NCBI RefSeq assembly: GCF_022605725.1
Contig: NC_065552.1
Span: 18,618,785-18,682,784, forward strand
Source of the DNA: Anthonomus grandis grandis
Lineage: Eukaryota > Arthropoda > Insecta > Coleoptera > Curculionidae
Direction of reading: 5' to 3'
DNA: 64,000 bases
The position numbers were made by a program, and so were the translations under genes. Position 1 is the stretch's first letter, and each line of letters starts with the position of its first letter. The notes beneath the pieces are model-generated. The model was not told the origin of the DNA, did no database searches, and saw nothing but the letters and a program-made list of their open reading frames with translations. This document shows positions 53,665 through 64,000 of the stretch, in pieces.

Positions 53665-54929
53665 TTGAGTACCTGTTCTTAACTAACTTAATTTATAACT
53701 AGGGATGTCCGTTTTCAGCGTTTAGTTTTTTGAATCTGCCGTTGTCTCTTAGTCGATTATCTAAATGCGTTGCCGTTAGCTAGTTCATAAACAAAGTGCA
53801 TATCGCACATTTCATTATTTGTGTAGATATACATTTCATGATTTTCACACGTTTATGTCACCTTAAATGATTTCACTAATGCAATATCATCTGGTCAGAA
53901 AAATGCTTATAAAATGTAAAAACTGGTGGCAAACAAACACTTTTTTTGGGCAAGCGAAGAATGTGGTAAAAAGATAGACAGTGAATTATGACTAATACTG
54001 AAAATAGAGTAATACTTGATTAAGATAGTCAGATTAAGGCGCGTTATGGTTATCCACAATAATAGCTTTTACCTTTTATGCAAAAACCATGCATGGGTTA
54101 AAAAAAAAAAGAGATAATGCTCTAGAAAGAATTCAGAAATGAAGAAAATTTCAAGAAATAAAGAATTCAAATATTTGTTAGTACATAAAAAACCTGTGTA
54201 CCCTTTTCTTTAAAAAAATAATTCAGTTCAAATCCCGCATGAACGCGAATGGCGAATATAAAAATTAAAATTGAATATAGAAAAAACGCTATGAGTACTT
54301 AGAAACTACGTACCAATTTTCAAAAAAATATCTACAGGTGTATGAAATTTATCGAAAAAAGTACGTTTTTTCTTTTAACTTTATCTACCTGTAGTGTAAA
54401 ATCTAAGACGTTTCGGACGTTATTTCGTCAAAGCAACATGCCTTTGGATTTTGTCTGAATATTAAAAAAATACCATATGAAATGCAATTAGAAGGAATAG
54501 GTTTTTTCTACCCAGCTTTCAAAGTAAATTTACAAGTTAACGAAGGAGTTACACCTAAATTTTTTAAAGGTATACCAGTACCTCTTGCATTTGCCGACCC
54601 TGGTATCGCAGCGCGGTGGGTATACACCTGCCTAGCAGTAGTGTGGCCCTGAGTTCTAGTATACAGTTACAGGTGGTCAAAAGTTTTCAAAATATGGGTT
54701 AAAAATCAAAAAACAAAAATGTTTCTTATTTCAAAATTTGGTTCATTATTAAGTGGTTTCATTAGTACATAAAAAGGATTTCATACATCTCAAGAAAGAG
54801 CAATGGCAATAACAGAATGACAAACATCTAAAAATGTAATTGAAATCAAATTCTTTTTGAGTGTGATAAATTTTTATTGTAAATTTTTATAAAAATGCAT
54901 CATTATATCTTCTAAAAAAAGGATACAAA
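53665..54929. other. No gene seen
   Basis: AT-rich upstream DNA with a small GC-richer patch (54580-54655, ttgccgaccctggtatcgcagcgcgg). I see no coding family signature or clean repeat. Confidence 0.4.
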
Positions 54930-55277
54930 ATGGCAAAATGGCAGGGGACTGATGTTTGTAGAAAAAGTTTTCAAGAAGCAAAAAAAATATTGATTTTATC
55001 TAGCATAGTAGTTGATAAAATTAAATTAACTGTAGATGGTTTTCAATTAAGCCATAGTTTTGATAAAAAATGTCAAAAAACCGCTTCATTACCGAGAACG
55101 ACAGCGTTTGCTTCACAGCGTTTAATGAAGAAGAAATTTCTTATTCACAAATTTATACTCAGATTAGACGTTTTATTTGATTATTTCCTAAACTCATATC
55201 AAATTATAGTATATCTCAAGATATCATACATACAAACATCATGTCACCTTAAATCAGTATTTACAGAGGACAATTAG
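54930..55277 (+). CDS. ORF of unknown nature
   Basis: A 115-codon plus-strand ORF. The first half (MAKWQGTDVCRKSFQEAKKI to about residue 60) has mixed composition; the second half is hydrophobic and AT-biased. No motif recognised and no splice context found. It may be chance or a piece of an unknown mobile element. Confidence 0.15.
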   Translation: MAKWQGTDVCRKSFQEAKKILILSSIVVDKIKLTVDGFQLSHSFDKKCQKTASLPRTTAFASQRLMKKKFLIHKFILRLDVLFDYFLNSYQIIVYLKISYIQTSCHLKSVFTEDN

Positions 55278-56495
55278 TTTTTACAGAGGACGTTTAACTA
55301 GTTCTAATCTGGCTGTATATCAAAACCTCATAATTATAATTTCATTATTATTGTTTCTAGTCTCTTTTTATTTTTTATATTTTTTAAGTACCGGGCTAAC
55401 GTTCCCTCGAAATTTCACTATTTTATTAGTACTTTAACTACTATTTTTTTTAACATTTTGCATTCTGATAATAGAAAATATTTACAATAAATTATAAATG
55501 TTTTTAAATACAAACTCTATTTTCTTGGAAAAATATATAGTCAAAATGTACAGAGGCGTTAGGTAAAGTGTAGAAATGTTGTTTTTGCATATTGCTTTTT
55601 TTATATTCCTAAACTACAGATTTACCTCTACCTACATTTTTACAATTCATTTCATTAAATTATACTGAGTAACCCATGAAAAATTGAACTTTCTCTCTTA
55701 GGCATAAATCTATAAAACATTTTACCTATGTATAAATATTAAAATACTTAAGAAAATATGCCTTCAATTACTTGAATAGATTTTATTTAAAATATTTTAT
55801 ATATTATTTTGTTTATTTACACCGAGTCGCTTATAAGAAAATATTTTTTTTTTGTCCAGAAATATTATCAATCTATTTGATTTCCCTTTTTTTGAAAACG
55901 TTATATCGTATACAATCTAATAATTTAGTTATTAAAATTATATTTACGTCAAGCCAATTTATAATCATATTCATTATTTGCAAGGTGAATATTTATTGCT
56001 AAATTTGTATATATTGTTAGTAGATGTCTTATTTACAGATTACAAATATGTTAAAAAAAATATCAAGGCAAAATTTAAATAAGAATAATCAGGTATAAAA
56101 AATAAAAAAATAACACAAATATTAGCAGACATTTGGCAATTGTGACATTTGCAGTGTGGCAGTTTGGTACATATGAGTGACACATTAGAAGATTGCCCAC
56201 ATAATTTGGCACACCTTGTTTACAGAATAAATTGCATAAAAAGAGTTTCTATATTATATTCTATGAAAAGAGTTTTTGTTGATCTCTTAAACAAGATTTA
56301 ATCGTGCAAAATAAAGGTGATTTTGGGATTCAGCAGACCCAAAATACTCACCAAGATGTTTAAATATCTCTCTTCCAGTGTTTTGATAAAATTGATATTT
56401 TTATCCAGCAATACCTTATACCAAAATAACAATTCACTAAACAACTTTTGAATAATAATCACACAGTTGCACCATCAAAAAATACACAAATCTTT
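55278..56495. other. No gene seen
   Basis: Very AT-rich. The ORF at 55772-56002 is phenylalanine/isoleucine/tyrosine-rich and looks like composition-driven chance. Confidence 0.45.
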
Positions 56496-56815
56496 AAACC
56501 ACTGACAACAGCCTGTCAACTCGTTTAGAACACAAATAGCGGCCTGAACGCTAACCGGCCAATATTTGCCCAAAGCCCAACTATGATCGGCAGTAGTTAC
56601 CGCCCCGTTTTCCCGTTTGCTACCCTTAAATCGTGGAAAGTAGTTTTGATAGGCGGGCGCTCACGAGGGATGATTGCAACCTGATTGCGTCGTTTTAGGG
56701 TGGATTACCGGAGTTGATATGTTGGTAAGGCCGGCACGAGCCGAGTGGGTTGATACTGGATGGAGACGTGGTGGGGGGGAGGGGGGATGGAGGGAACAGA
56801 ACAGAGCGAACAGAG
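56496..56815. promoter_or_regulatory. GC-rich island, candidate enhancer or CpG-like element
   Basis: The strongest composition change upstream of bsh: contains GCGGCCTGAACGCTAACCGG, TACCGCCCCGTTTTCCC, GGCGGGCGCTCACGAGGG, AAGGCCGGCACGAGCCGAG and a G-run (gtggtggggggga) at 56770-56790. No long ORF. It lies about 10 kb upstream of the bsh start in otherwise AT-rich DNA. A regulatory element is plausible but inferred. Confidence 0.35.
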
Positions 56816-57089
56816 ATATTGAGATAGAAATGCATTAGATAAAAATGCGTTTCTGATGCAAAAATTGTTAATTATTTAACAGGACTTGCCTCATCACAAA
56901 GAAATTACGACGATAACTATTAACATTTCTTTCAATTTTACAACTAACCACCCTTAATAACTTCTTAAAAAAAACACACCAATTCAGATATACAGAAGGG
57001 CGTTTAATTTTATATTTGAAAAAGTTTTTTGCGTTTTCAAAGTGATTTGTCAATCACCTCCTCACCTCCAGTTCCACATCATTTTAAAG

Positions 57090-57560
57090 GGCATACAATC
57101 TACCTGTATAAAAAATTTAAATTTATCGACTTATAAACAGCAAGGATATAAAAAGATGTTTAAAAAATAAACAATTTAATCAGTTCACAAAATTCGTTTC
57201 ATTGAGTGCTCAAAATATCCTCCGTTATTCGCGAGACAATAATAAACTGTTTTGAAATTCCTCATGAACATTGGCAAGTGTTTGTCCGCTAATATCTCTA
57301 CATTCGCGAGTAATTCAAGCCTTAAAATCATGAATATTTTCAGGTGGGATTTTATAAACTTTGCTTTTTAAATATCCCCAAATAAAAAATGTAGTGGTGT
57401 TAAGTCTGGCGACCGTGTAATAAAATATATAAATATATCTGCCATATAATTGCACCACGCCTGCCAATCCACATCTCTGGAAACTGTTCATTAAACCATC
57501 ATACATGGAAACTGTTCGTCTTGAATTGTCAAAGCGTAGTGCGGGGGAGCCCCATCTTAT
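57090..57560 (-). pseudogene. Mariner transposase C-terminal fragment
   Basis: Minus-strand frames contain TRSPDLTPLHFLFGDI (the third catalytic acidic block; its final Asp position is His here), IKSHLKIFMILRLELL-type text and MFMRNFKTVYYCLANNGGYF, which is the conserved mariner tail. A possible terminus lies at about 57100 (caatctacctgtata). Stops and lost residues make it inactive. Confidence 0.7.
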
Positions 57561-58555
57561 TGGAAATACAAATTATTTTAACAATCATAATCAACAGGTT
57601 TTTAAATGTATAAAAAAAGCTAGTTACTGCAGTGTTATTTTTGCACCTATTGAAAAAATAAATATGTATTATACTGCAAAAAATTTTAGAAAGAATTTTA
57701 AAATAGCATTAGTTATTTTCTCGCAAATAATCGATGCATATTAAAAAAGATATATTTAGGTTTAATGAACTATTTATTGCCATACATGTTTACTAATAAA
57801 TCGCTTTAAGTTGCATCTATTTTTTTGGCGAAGTAACGAAGTAAGGTAAATTGTTTGCATTTAAAATAATGTGACACTATGAGGCAACCATTTTACCTAT
57901 CAAAGTTTAAGTTGATGTAATGTCTTTTATTACCATACATTTGTGCTTACTATTCGCTTATACGTCAACCGATTTTGTTTTTTTCTTTAGTTTTGATTAT
58001 ATAGGAGATGTTATTTAAAATAATATATAACGCTTTGAGTATTCATTTGAGATAAAAAAGTTTAAGGTCGATAAAATATCTACTATTCACAGACATTTTT
58101 AGTCACTATTTGCTGATACATCAACCTATTTAATTTTTGTTGGCACTGTTGAATAGACATTTAATGCTGCTTACAACAATGTGTCACACGACGGGGGTTC
58201 ATATTTGACATATCAAAGTGAGATTAGCTGGAGGTAAGGACATGATTGACAGAACTTTCTCAAATATATAATTGAACACCTGCCTGTATATCGAGACAAT
58301 TTTTAATTAAAGTTATTAAGGGTGGTTCGTTTTGAAATGAAAGCACTGTATAAATTAGTGCTACATATACTAAATATTTTAATTGTTGCTTCATATTATG
58401 AATAGTATCAAAAAAAATAATAAAATAGCAAATATAAATGCTTTTATTATACCTTATGCAGTCAGCCATATTGCTCTCTTAAAAACAGATGGGTGGCGGG
58501 TATTAGATACTGTTTTGATGTAGGTACTAATTAGCAATATTTCGTTAAAGTGGCC
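57561..58555. other. No gene seen
   Basis: AT-rich upstream DNA. The ORFs at 57505-57744 and 58260-58469 have no domain signature. Confidence 0.45.
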
Positions 58556-59095
58556 CGTGCATGATATAAATGAATATGCGGAGAACAAACTGTTACTTGA
58601 GTTACAAAACAATATTACGGAACTAAAAAACACAATAATGAACAGTGAATCTCGTATATTGGACTAGTTACAAACAAAAATTAGAAAACTTCAAAAGAAA
58701 AATACATTTCCTAAAGAAGAAATTTAAATCGATGAAATAAAAGACAAAAAGAAGACCCTTATTACATTTGGCCTTAATAAGAACGTAGTTCAAAATGTTT
58801 CAAAACTTTGTCAAAATCTAAGTTTTAGGTATTAGGGACAAATCTATCTGAGTGGGATATAAGCGATGTATATTTGATTTTGAATTACCCTAATAAAATC
58901 TAGTTTGTTAGTTTTCTAGAAAAAAACATGCTATCTATACTTGCTAATCCTAAAAAACTAACAGGAACAAAATTTGGGATTTCAAAATTATTTAATTAAT
59001 TAAATTAATTAAATAATTAAAAAACCTAAAAAGCTATTTAATTTATTTATTAATTTAACGTAGAAGAGCAACTAGCTGAACGGCGCTCCTCATTT
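58556..59095 (+). pseudogene. Non-LTR retrotransposon ORF1 fragment
   Basis: Plus-strand frames: ENKLLLELQNNITELKNTIM (coiled coil), then LGTNLSEWDISDVYLIL-like text, FVSFLEKNMLSILANPKKLT and a final EEQLAERR. This is the layout of ORF1 RNA-binding proteins of Jockey/CR1-type elements (coiled coil, then RRM-like, then a conserved LTxEEQ tail). Several stops. Confidence 0.55.
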
Positions 59096-59154
59096 CTATT
59101 ACGTTTATATATATTTGTACGTAATTTTGTTTATCTGTATATAAAAATAAGGAC

Positions 59155-60060
59155 ATTATTATTATTATTATTATTAATATTATACATTTCATGCCAAACG
59201 GCAATCGCACTTCCCCCTGGAGAGGGAGGGAACATTTACTCATCCCAGATATCAGACGGATGAAGCTCTGAGGAAGGCCTTTCCATGTTATCAAACTCTA
59301 TTCTTTACCTTTATTTACACATATTTACACTTAAACTAAATGTTTAAGTATACACATGTTTTATTATGTCATTCTAATAATGTTTTTTAAACTAGTTGAC
59401 GTCATCTGCGTTTCCAATGAACTTTCTGACGATTTGAGATGCGAATAATAGCATCGACTTCTGCATTAGCTTTTAGATGGTTTCCTTAAGGTTCAGCAGT
59501 TTTATTTTTTCGATCAGGCTCTTTGGTATTACTCCTGTTGTTGACACAATAATTGGAACTTTCTGCACCTCTCGCATTTCCCATTATCTTCGCATCTGGT
59601 GCTCTAGATCCCTGTGCTTAATAATATTTTCATTATGTTTTACTCTTAGTTTGTTGTTATTATTAGGAATAACTACATTAATAAGGGTTGCCTTCCTAGT
59701 AATTTTATCGATTACTATTAGGTCAGGCCTATTGTTACGTACTCGTTGGTCTGTAAGTACAGTGCGATCTCAATACAATTTGTGTTGCTCATTTTCAAGA
59801 ACTGATTCGGGTTTATAGTTATAATATGGTACCTGCTGTTTTCCAAGTTTTTGAGTATGTTATGCTTGAAGGAGTTTTCGATTTCTTAGCTGGTAGCATA
59901 GCTATCTGGCAGCGCCAGTTAATCTACCTTAACATAATTTTTGTCTGAAGGAGGGACTAGAGGCTGGCATGCGATCTGTTGAAATATTTTATGATCTCTG
60001 CAAGGCGATTGATTGCCTCGATTACGCCTGTGCGATTTTGCGTGTGGAAGGATTGAATCC
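59155..60060 (-). pseudogene. R4/Dong-like retrotransposon 3' fragment
   Basis: Minus-strand remnants of the endonuclease domain: DQRVRNNRPDLIVIDKI followed by ATLINVVIPNNNKLR and VPIIVSTTGVIPKSL, which match the 36165-36515 copy (NRPDITLINK, LIDIAVPNTNNV, LPLVISSTGIVPLTL). The 3' region reaches a (TTA)n run at 59155-59175. 5'-truncated, with frame breaks. Confidence 0.8.
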
Positions 60061-60870
60061 TGTGATAATAATAGATTCATAATAACTTTTTTTTCTATTT
60101 TTTACAGAATATAATACAACTCAATACAGCAGCGGGACTTCGTGCTAAGTGGATATCAACCCCTTGCTTTTAATAGTCGCTATCAATATTTTTTGTCGAC
60201 AGTCGCGTCGATTTGTATTCTGCGTCACAGTCGACAGCCGTTCAGATATATTCGGATATTCGACCACGAATTTGGAGGTTTCTAGGGAAATTTCACTTTT
60301 ATTTTGGTAATTTTACTAGATATCATACAACACCAAAAAATTAAAAAGTATTTTTATTTATCTTCGTGTTTACATTCATAGGTGTTTTGAGTTCCGAGGT
60401 TTATATTTTTAATTTCTGTCTATTTTAATTAACTTTATTTTTATTACTATATTTTATTATTTTGATAATTGTTTTTACTTGTATAGAGAGAGAATCTTGC
60501 TTGTATATTATTTGCAGTGCTTATTTTTATATTGTATTTTTCTTTCAGTTTTTGTGACTTTGGCGATATGTTGCCCATAAATGTAGATAACATATTAGCT
60601 GCTAAAGAGGAGGAGCGGTTGGAGGACTTAAGAGCAGCAAATTGGAAGAGACGTCAAATGAGGGAAGGAAGTAATCCTTTCTCTATCAAGGACACACGAT
60701 TTAAACGGCTATTTAGAACAAACAAAGAAATGATATGATAAACATATAGAAATTTACATTTATTTTACTTTTATTTGTTTTTATTTGGTCTTGGGTATAG
60801 TTTATTCACATGTACCTAATCTAAAACCAGACGTCGCGACATGTCGCTTCAAAGCGATCAAACTAGTCGG
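60061..60870 (+). mobile_element. Possible PIF/Harbinger relic
   Basis: The region contains one short coding piece resembling a Harbinger transposase N-terminus (60517-60738) set among possible terminal sequences (gtcgacagtcgcgtcg near 60196; cgacgtcgcgacatgtcgc near 60830). Clear terminal repeats could not be established by eye. Confidence 0.35.
60565..60738 (+). pseudogene. Harbinger transposase N-terminal fragment
   Basis: From the internal ATG (60569, MLPINVDNILAAKEEERLED) the frame goes through RRQMREGSNPF to DTRFKRLFRTNKEMI, the conserved N-terminal block of HARBI1-type proteins (D..F.R.FR..K.....L). The frame stops at TGA right after and the catalytic part is absent. It could be a lone first exon, but no donor is obvious. 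Confidence 0.55.
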
Positions 60871-61154
60871 TTTTGGCGACATTTGTCGAGCATAGAGTTT
60901 GGGACGTGTGGAATCGAATTAATCAGTGGAATTCCATATGACACAAAGTCCCGCTGCATGTCAGGATGGTAGATCTCAATATCCAGGCTCACGCGAACCG
61001 AAGATCTCAATTTTGGGTCTGGTACTTTTTTGATTTTTGTAAATTCGCTTTTGACTGACTTTGCATTAAACAGAATTACTGGTTTTGCCAATGATAATTT
61101 AAGTAAAGAGTTTTGTAGAAGAGTTTTGACTGAAAATGGGTCAAAGAGTTTCAC
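60858..61154 (-). CDS. ORF of unknown nature
   Basis: A 98-codon minus-strand ORF with mixed composition (KLFDPFSVKTLLQNSLLKLS..., YHPDMQRDFVSYGIPLINS). It lies directly beside a non-LTR relic on the other strand. I do not recognise it; it may be part of an unidentified mobile element. Confidence 0.25.
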   Translation of the reverse strand: MKLFDPFSVKTLLQNSLLKLSLAKPVILFNAKSVKSEFTKIKKVPDPKLRSSVRVSLDIEIYHPDMQRDFVSYGIPLINSIPHVPNSMLDKCRQNRLV

Positions 61155-61189
61155 AGCACTTCTTTCGCAGTGATCTATCGAGCACTCGA

Positions 61190-62750
61190 ATGTCTTGGCT
61201 CATCATATCTAGTAAGATAGATGGAGACCATACTTTCGTAGCGCTGTGTATCTGCCCAGCTTAAAAGTGAGGTTGTCAAAACGTTAGTAGCTAGGGGCTG
61301 CCAGCAGGAAGAAGTATTGTCCCCAACCCTGAGGCGCCTAGTAGTCGATAGCCTAATCAAATATTTAAACAAGGCTGTCCTATATACGTAGAGCTAAGAT
61401 GACGACCTGGTAATCCTTTACCCAGAAAAGAATGCCGCCACAAAGCAGGGCCAAGTGATGAGAGCCCTACGAGTAGTGAACAAATGGTGCCTCTCAAAGG
61501 GTGAAAAAATTAGTTTAAAAATAATTAAGTTTACCTCAAATGACCTTCAAGACATGTGTTAAGGTCACAGCCAAGATCTTCACAAGGTAGTTTTCTCATT
61601 CACTTTCACTTAGCCGACCGTTCATAAACTGTTCGTCCTAGCCATTAACCTATTAACGATGGTGAAAGTATGAGTATAGTTACCGATGTTTTTGAACATA
61701 TATGATATTTTGCCAGACGATTTTATTTAGTTTTTATCTATGTATAAATCAAAATAACAAAATCATTGGCTGTCTTTAATAAAAGAAATATTAAGATTGT
61801 TGCTGGTTGGTTGATTATTGACTTACAGACATTTCGAAATGATGGAGTAAGCTCATCATTAAAAAGCCGAATAAAAAATCATTCGATTGGTCAACAAGCA
61901 GATAGCTCCAATAAAAGAGTCGGTTAAATAAAATCGAGTTTTATGAATTTTTCGAAGTAAATGAATTTCGATAATTTTGTCTGCTGGTGGATATTTATAA
62001 TAGCTTTTTATAATAGCTTTTTATAACTTCACATCTTTTTTCTTTTACTCTAAAATTTTTGATCAACCTCAACAAAAAAGGAGAGCACAAGGAAACGTTA
62101 CTTTAACGCACCACCTGTTGTACCTCTAGGAGGCATTCAGTTGGAATACTCCAGGACTGTTCAGTTTCTGGGAATCACAGTGGATTTCAAACTCTCCTGA
62201 TACGATTACGCAGATATCAGGATTAAGAAGGTCATCTGCGCATTTTGGGTCTGCAGGAGGATTTTCGATAGCACCTGTCTGTCACCTAAAATCCATCATT
62301 GAATCTAGTCATCTATTGTCAAACGTCGTCTCACATACGAGGCTATCGTTTGGTGACCCTGTAGGGAGAAACCGAAAATTTGAGCAGAGACTACATGGCC
62401 TTGGGGAACTAGTGGCTGGTGAGACCGGTTATGCAAAAATCTAATCATATGCCGTATAGGAGTATCCTTTTCTTCTGATGATGAATATGTATAGCACCTG
62501 TGACAGTGGATAGTAAGGATTTTGTGATCCTGTGATCCATATCGCAGGTAGAGGGCAATGGCCGGACTCCAATTACTAGACAGGGGTACCATCCTGGTAT
62601 ACAGATGGCTGCAGAATAATCAATTGAGGTGATACAGGATTCTGTGGTGTGGTCCCATACTGGTAATGGTGGGCTGTAGGGTTCATCTTGTCTGGGTGTC
62701 TGGCCATTTAGGATATGCAGAATACGCAGGACTCCCTCATTAGACTGGGA
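61190..62750 (+). pseudogene. Non-LTR retrotransposon RT-RNase H relic (R1/LOA/I-like)
   Basis: Plus-strand blocks: GCQQEEVLSPTLRRLVVDSL (motif B), then DDDLVIL (catalytic box, mutated first position), MRALRVVNKWCLSKGEKISL; after a 450-bp break GGIQLEYSRTVQFLGITVDF (thumb), SPKIHH and TYEAIVW (the TYGAxVWW-type block), then WYTDGC (RNase H start) and VHLVWVSGHLGY (RNase H end) near 62680. Stops throughout. The segment 61590-62070 between the two parts appears to hold an insertion. Confidence 0.75.
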
Positions 62751-62753
62751 TCT

Positions 62754-62783
62754 GCGAAACGGCGGGCCTACCCGCCGTTTCGC
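62754..62783. repeat. Perfect 13-bp stem hairpin
   Basis: gcgaaacggcggg-ccta-cccgccgtttcgc is a perfect inverted repeat with a 4-base loop, unusually GC-rich for the region, at the end of the RNase H relic. It lacks a following T-run in either direction. Confidence 0.85.
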
Positions 62784-63008
62784 CTTTCCGAAACTTCAGG
62801 AACGACAAAAAGACTGTTATCGATATACTGAGCCTGGCTTCCAGCAATGTGGATGGTCTTGTCATGAAATCTGAGCAAATCATTTGATTGCATAGATTCT
62901 TATTATAAAACCCTTATTAAAAAAAAATTAGTTTCTAATACGAAAATTAAAGTTTTGATTTTCTGTGCTCCTAATATACTGCATCAGACTGGATGGTCTA
63001 GTGTCAAC

Positions 63009-63056
63009 AAATTGTGTTTCTCAAGAATTAGTCCTAGGTCCATTATTAATATATAT
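63009..63056 (+). pseudogene. Tiny RT motif B scrap
   Basis: The frame CVSQELVLGPLLIYI resembles the GVPQGSVLGPLLFLIYI motif B of non-LTR reverse transcriptases. It ends exactly where the next repeat begins. Confidence 0.5.
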
Positions 63057-63058
63057 AA

Positions 63059-64000
63059 GGTAAGTGTCCCAGTTATCGCCAGTGATCCAATTATCGTCAT
63101 TTTTAACTATTAATAAAGAAAATAAGCACTTTATACAAAATATATTTATAAAAATGTAATAAAAGCATACTTAATACATTTGGCAACAACGCGTTTTAAT
63201 GTTTTAGCTTTAGTTTTCTTCTATATGTCTATTGCTCTTACGCCGGTGATTTCAGTGGCGTGTCAGATGTCGCAGTGAATAGTGCATTTTTATTATAAGG
63301 TAAGCAGTGTGTTTCATTTTTTTTAATTTGCATATTTAACTTAATTTAAATGTATATTTGATCTCTAGCTTATTTTTTTTGGTTTTTTAATTGATTGTAA
63401 ATTGTTTTTTTTTTGTGACAGAAATGTTGGTTTTTTAAACATATTTAGAGTGGGGTGACGAAAAGTGGGACGTAAAAATTAATCAATAACCCAATTATCA
63501 TCAGGTGTAACGATAACTAGGTCTAGACATACATTACTTAAAAATTATGTTAAAAATGCTTAATGTATTTAAAATATTTTTTTAGTAACCTTATATAAAA
63601 GATAAAGGTATAAAAAATGTGCTGCCTAGTTATCACCCATTGTAAAAAGTTGTAGTGTGTTTGTAAAAAGTTTGCCCAATAATAATGCGTCAAAACAGTT
63701 GACGAAAATTGGGCAATTAAAAATTTCTAGATTTATAAGCAGAACGACGTTATTTATTTATTTATTTAAATTTTTGAATCATTTATTTATTATTTATTCT
63801 ATCTTCGAATAATATCTTTTATAATCGAAATGATAGGTGAATTAATTAGTAGAAAAAATAACATGATTAGTCAGGTATTTTTTAAATAAAACGGGGTGAC
63901 GATAATTAGGACACACAATTTTAACAGTGGCCTAATTGTCAAGGGTGACGATAACTAAGACAAGAGATATATTACTTTTTAATTATTTTTAAAATATTTA
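63059..64000. repeat. Element with recurring ggTGACGATAACTAGGACA motif, runs off window
   Basis: The left edge (gtaagtgtcccagttatcgccagtg) is the reverse complement of a motif that recurs in forward orientation at about 63453, 63505, 63893 and 63940 (forms of gggtgacgataactaggaca). No ORF. An end of a DNA transposon or a complex subterminal repeat is likely; the other end lies outside the window. Confidence 0.55.

Noticed and set aside
61830..61865. Possible hammerhead on the minus strand (tgatgag...cgaaat)
   Set aside because: No stem II pairing between the two boxes could be found and the GAAA box is followed by the wrong context.

Overview
This window is AT-rich animal DNA, almost certainly from an insect and plausibly a beetle (the order is inferred from the repertoire of mobile elements and is not proven). 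It holds one recognisable developmental gene, a brain-specific homeobox (bsh/BSX) gene on the minus strand. That gene has three coding exons (46727-46292, 24237-24121, 23854-23592) that join in phase into a predicted 271-residue protein. Its first intron is about 22 kb and is packed with nested, mostly dead mobile elements.

Layout. 1-6400: a broken hAT transposase, a 0.5-kb MITE, a BEL/Pao scrap and a decayed non-LTR reverse transcriptase ending near a (TTA)n run. 6405-13070: a complete, young BEL/Pao LTR retrotransposon with 272-bp LTRs differing at two bases, a 5-bp target duplication and one open 1720-codon ORF. Its integrase appears to have lost the segment carrying the first catalytic aspartate. 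13070-23590: gene-poor DNA downstream of bsh, with GC-rich islands (candidate conserved non-coding elements), a mariner relic split by a 200-bp-arm foldback with a well-formed hammerhead-ribozyme motif, a perfect 75-bp palindrome and a THAP-domain exon with a splice donor.

23592-46727: the bsh locus. Its first intron contains a Penelope-like GIY-YIG fragment, two non-LTR reverse transcriptase relics (one split by a 3.5-kb P-element-like THAP transposon whose removal restores the reading frame), R4/Dong-type retrotransposon copies sitting in (TTA)n microsatellite DNA, mariner relics and a degenerate AT-rich tandem repeat cut up by insertions.

46728-64000: DNA upstream of bsh. It has a Ty3/gypsy relic whose pol pieces are separated by a TA-flanked foldback element, which is itself interrupted by a MULE-like element with 9-bp target duplications. 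Further on are a gypsy gag fragment, more mariner relics, a GC-rich island at 56.5 kb, a third R4/Dong-like fragment, a Harbinger N-terminal fragment, a non-LTR element with RNase H, and the start of a repeat with an unusual recurring motif that runs off the window.

Apart from bsh, and possibly the BEL/Pao ORF and the THAP exon, no open gene looks functional. I see no tRNA, rRNA or CRISPR features. The strongest leads are the hammerhead-like motifs associated with Penelope-like debris, the integrase-defective but otherwise intact BEL/Pao element, the R4/Dong copies in microsatellites, and the nested TA-foldback/MULE-like structure.
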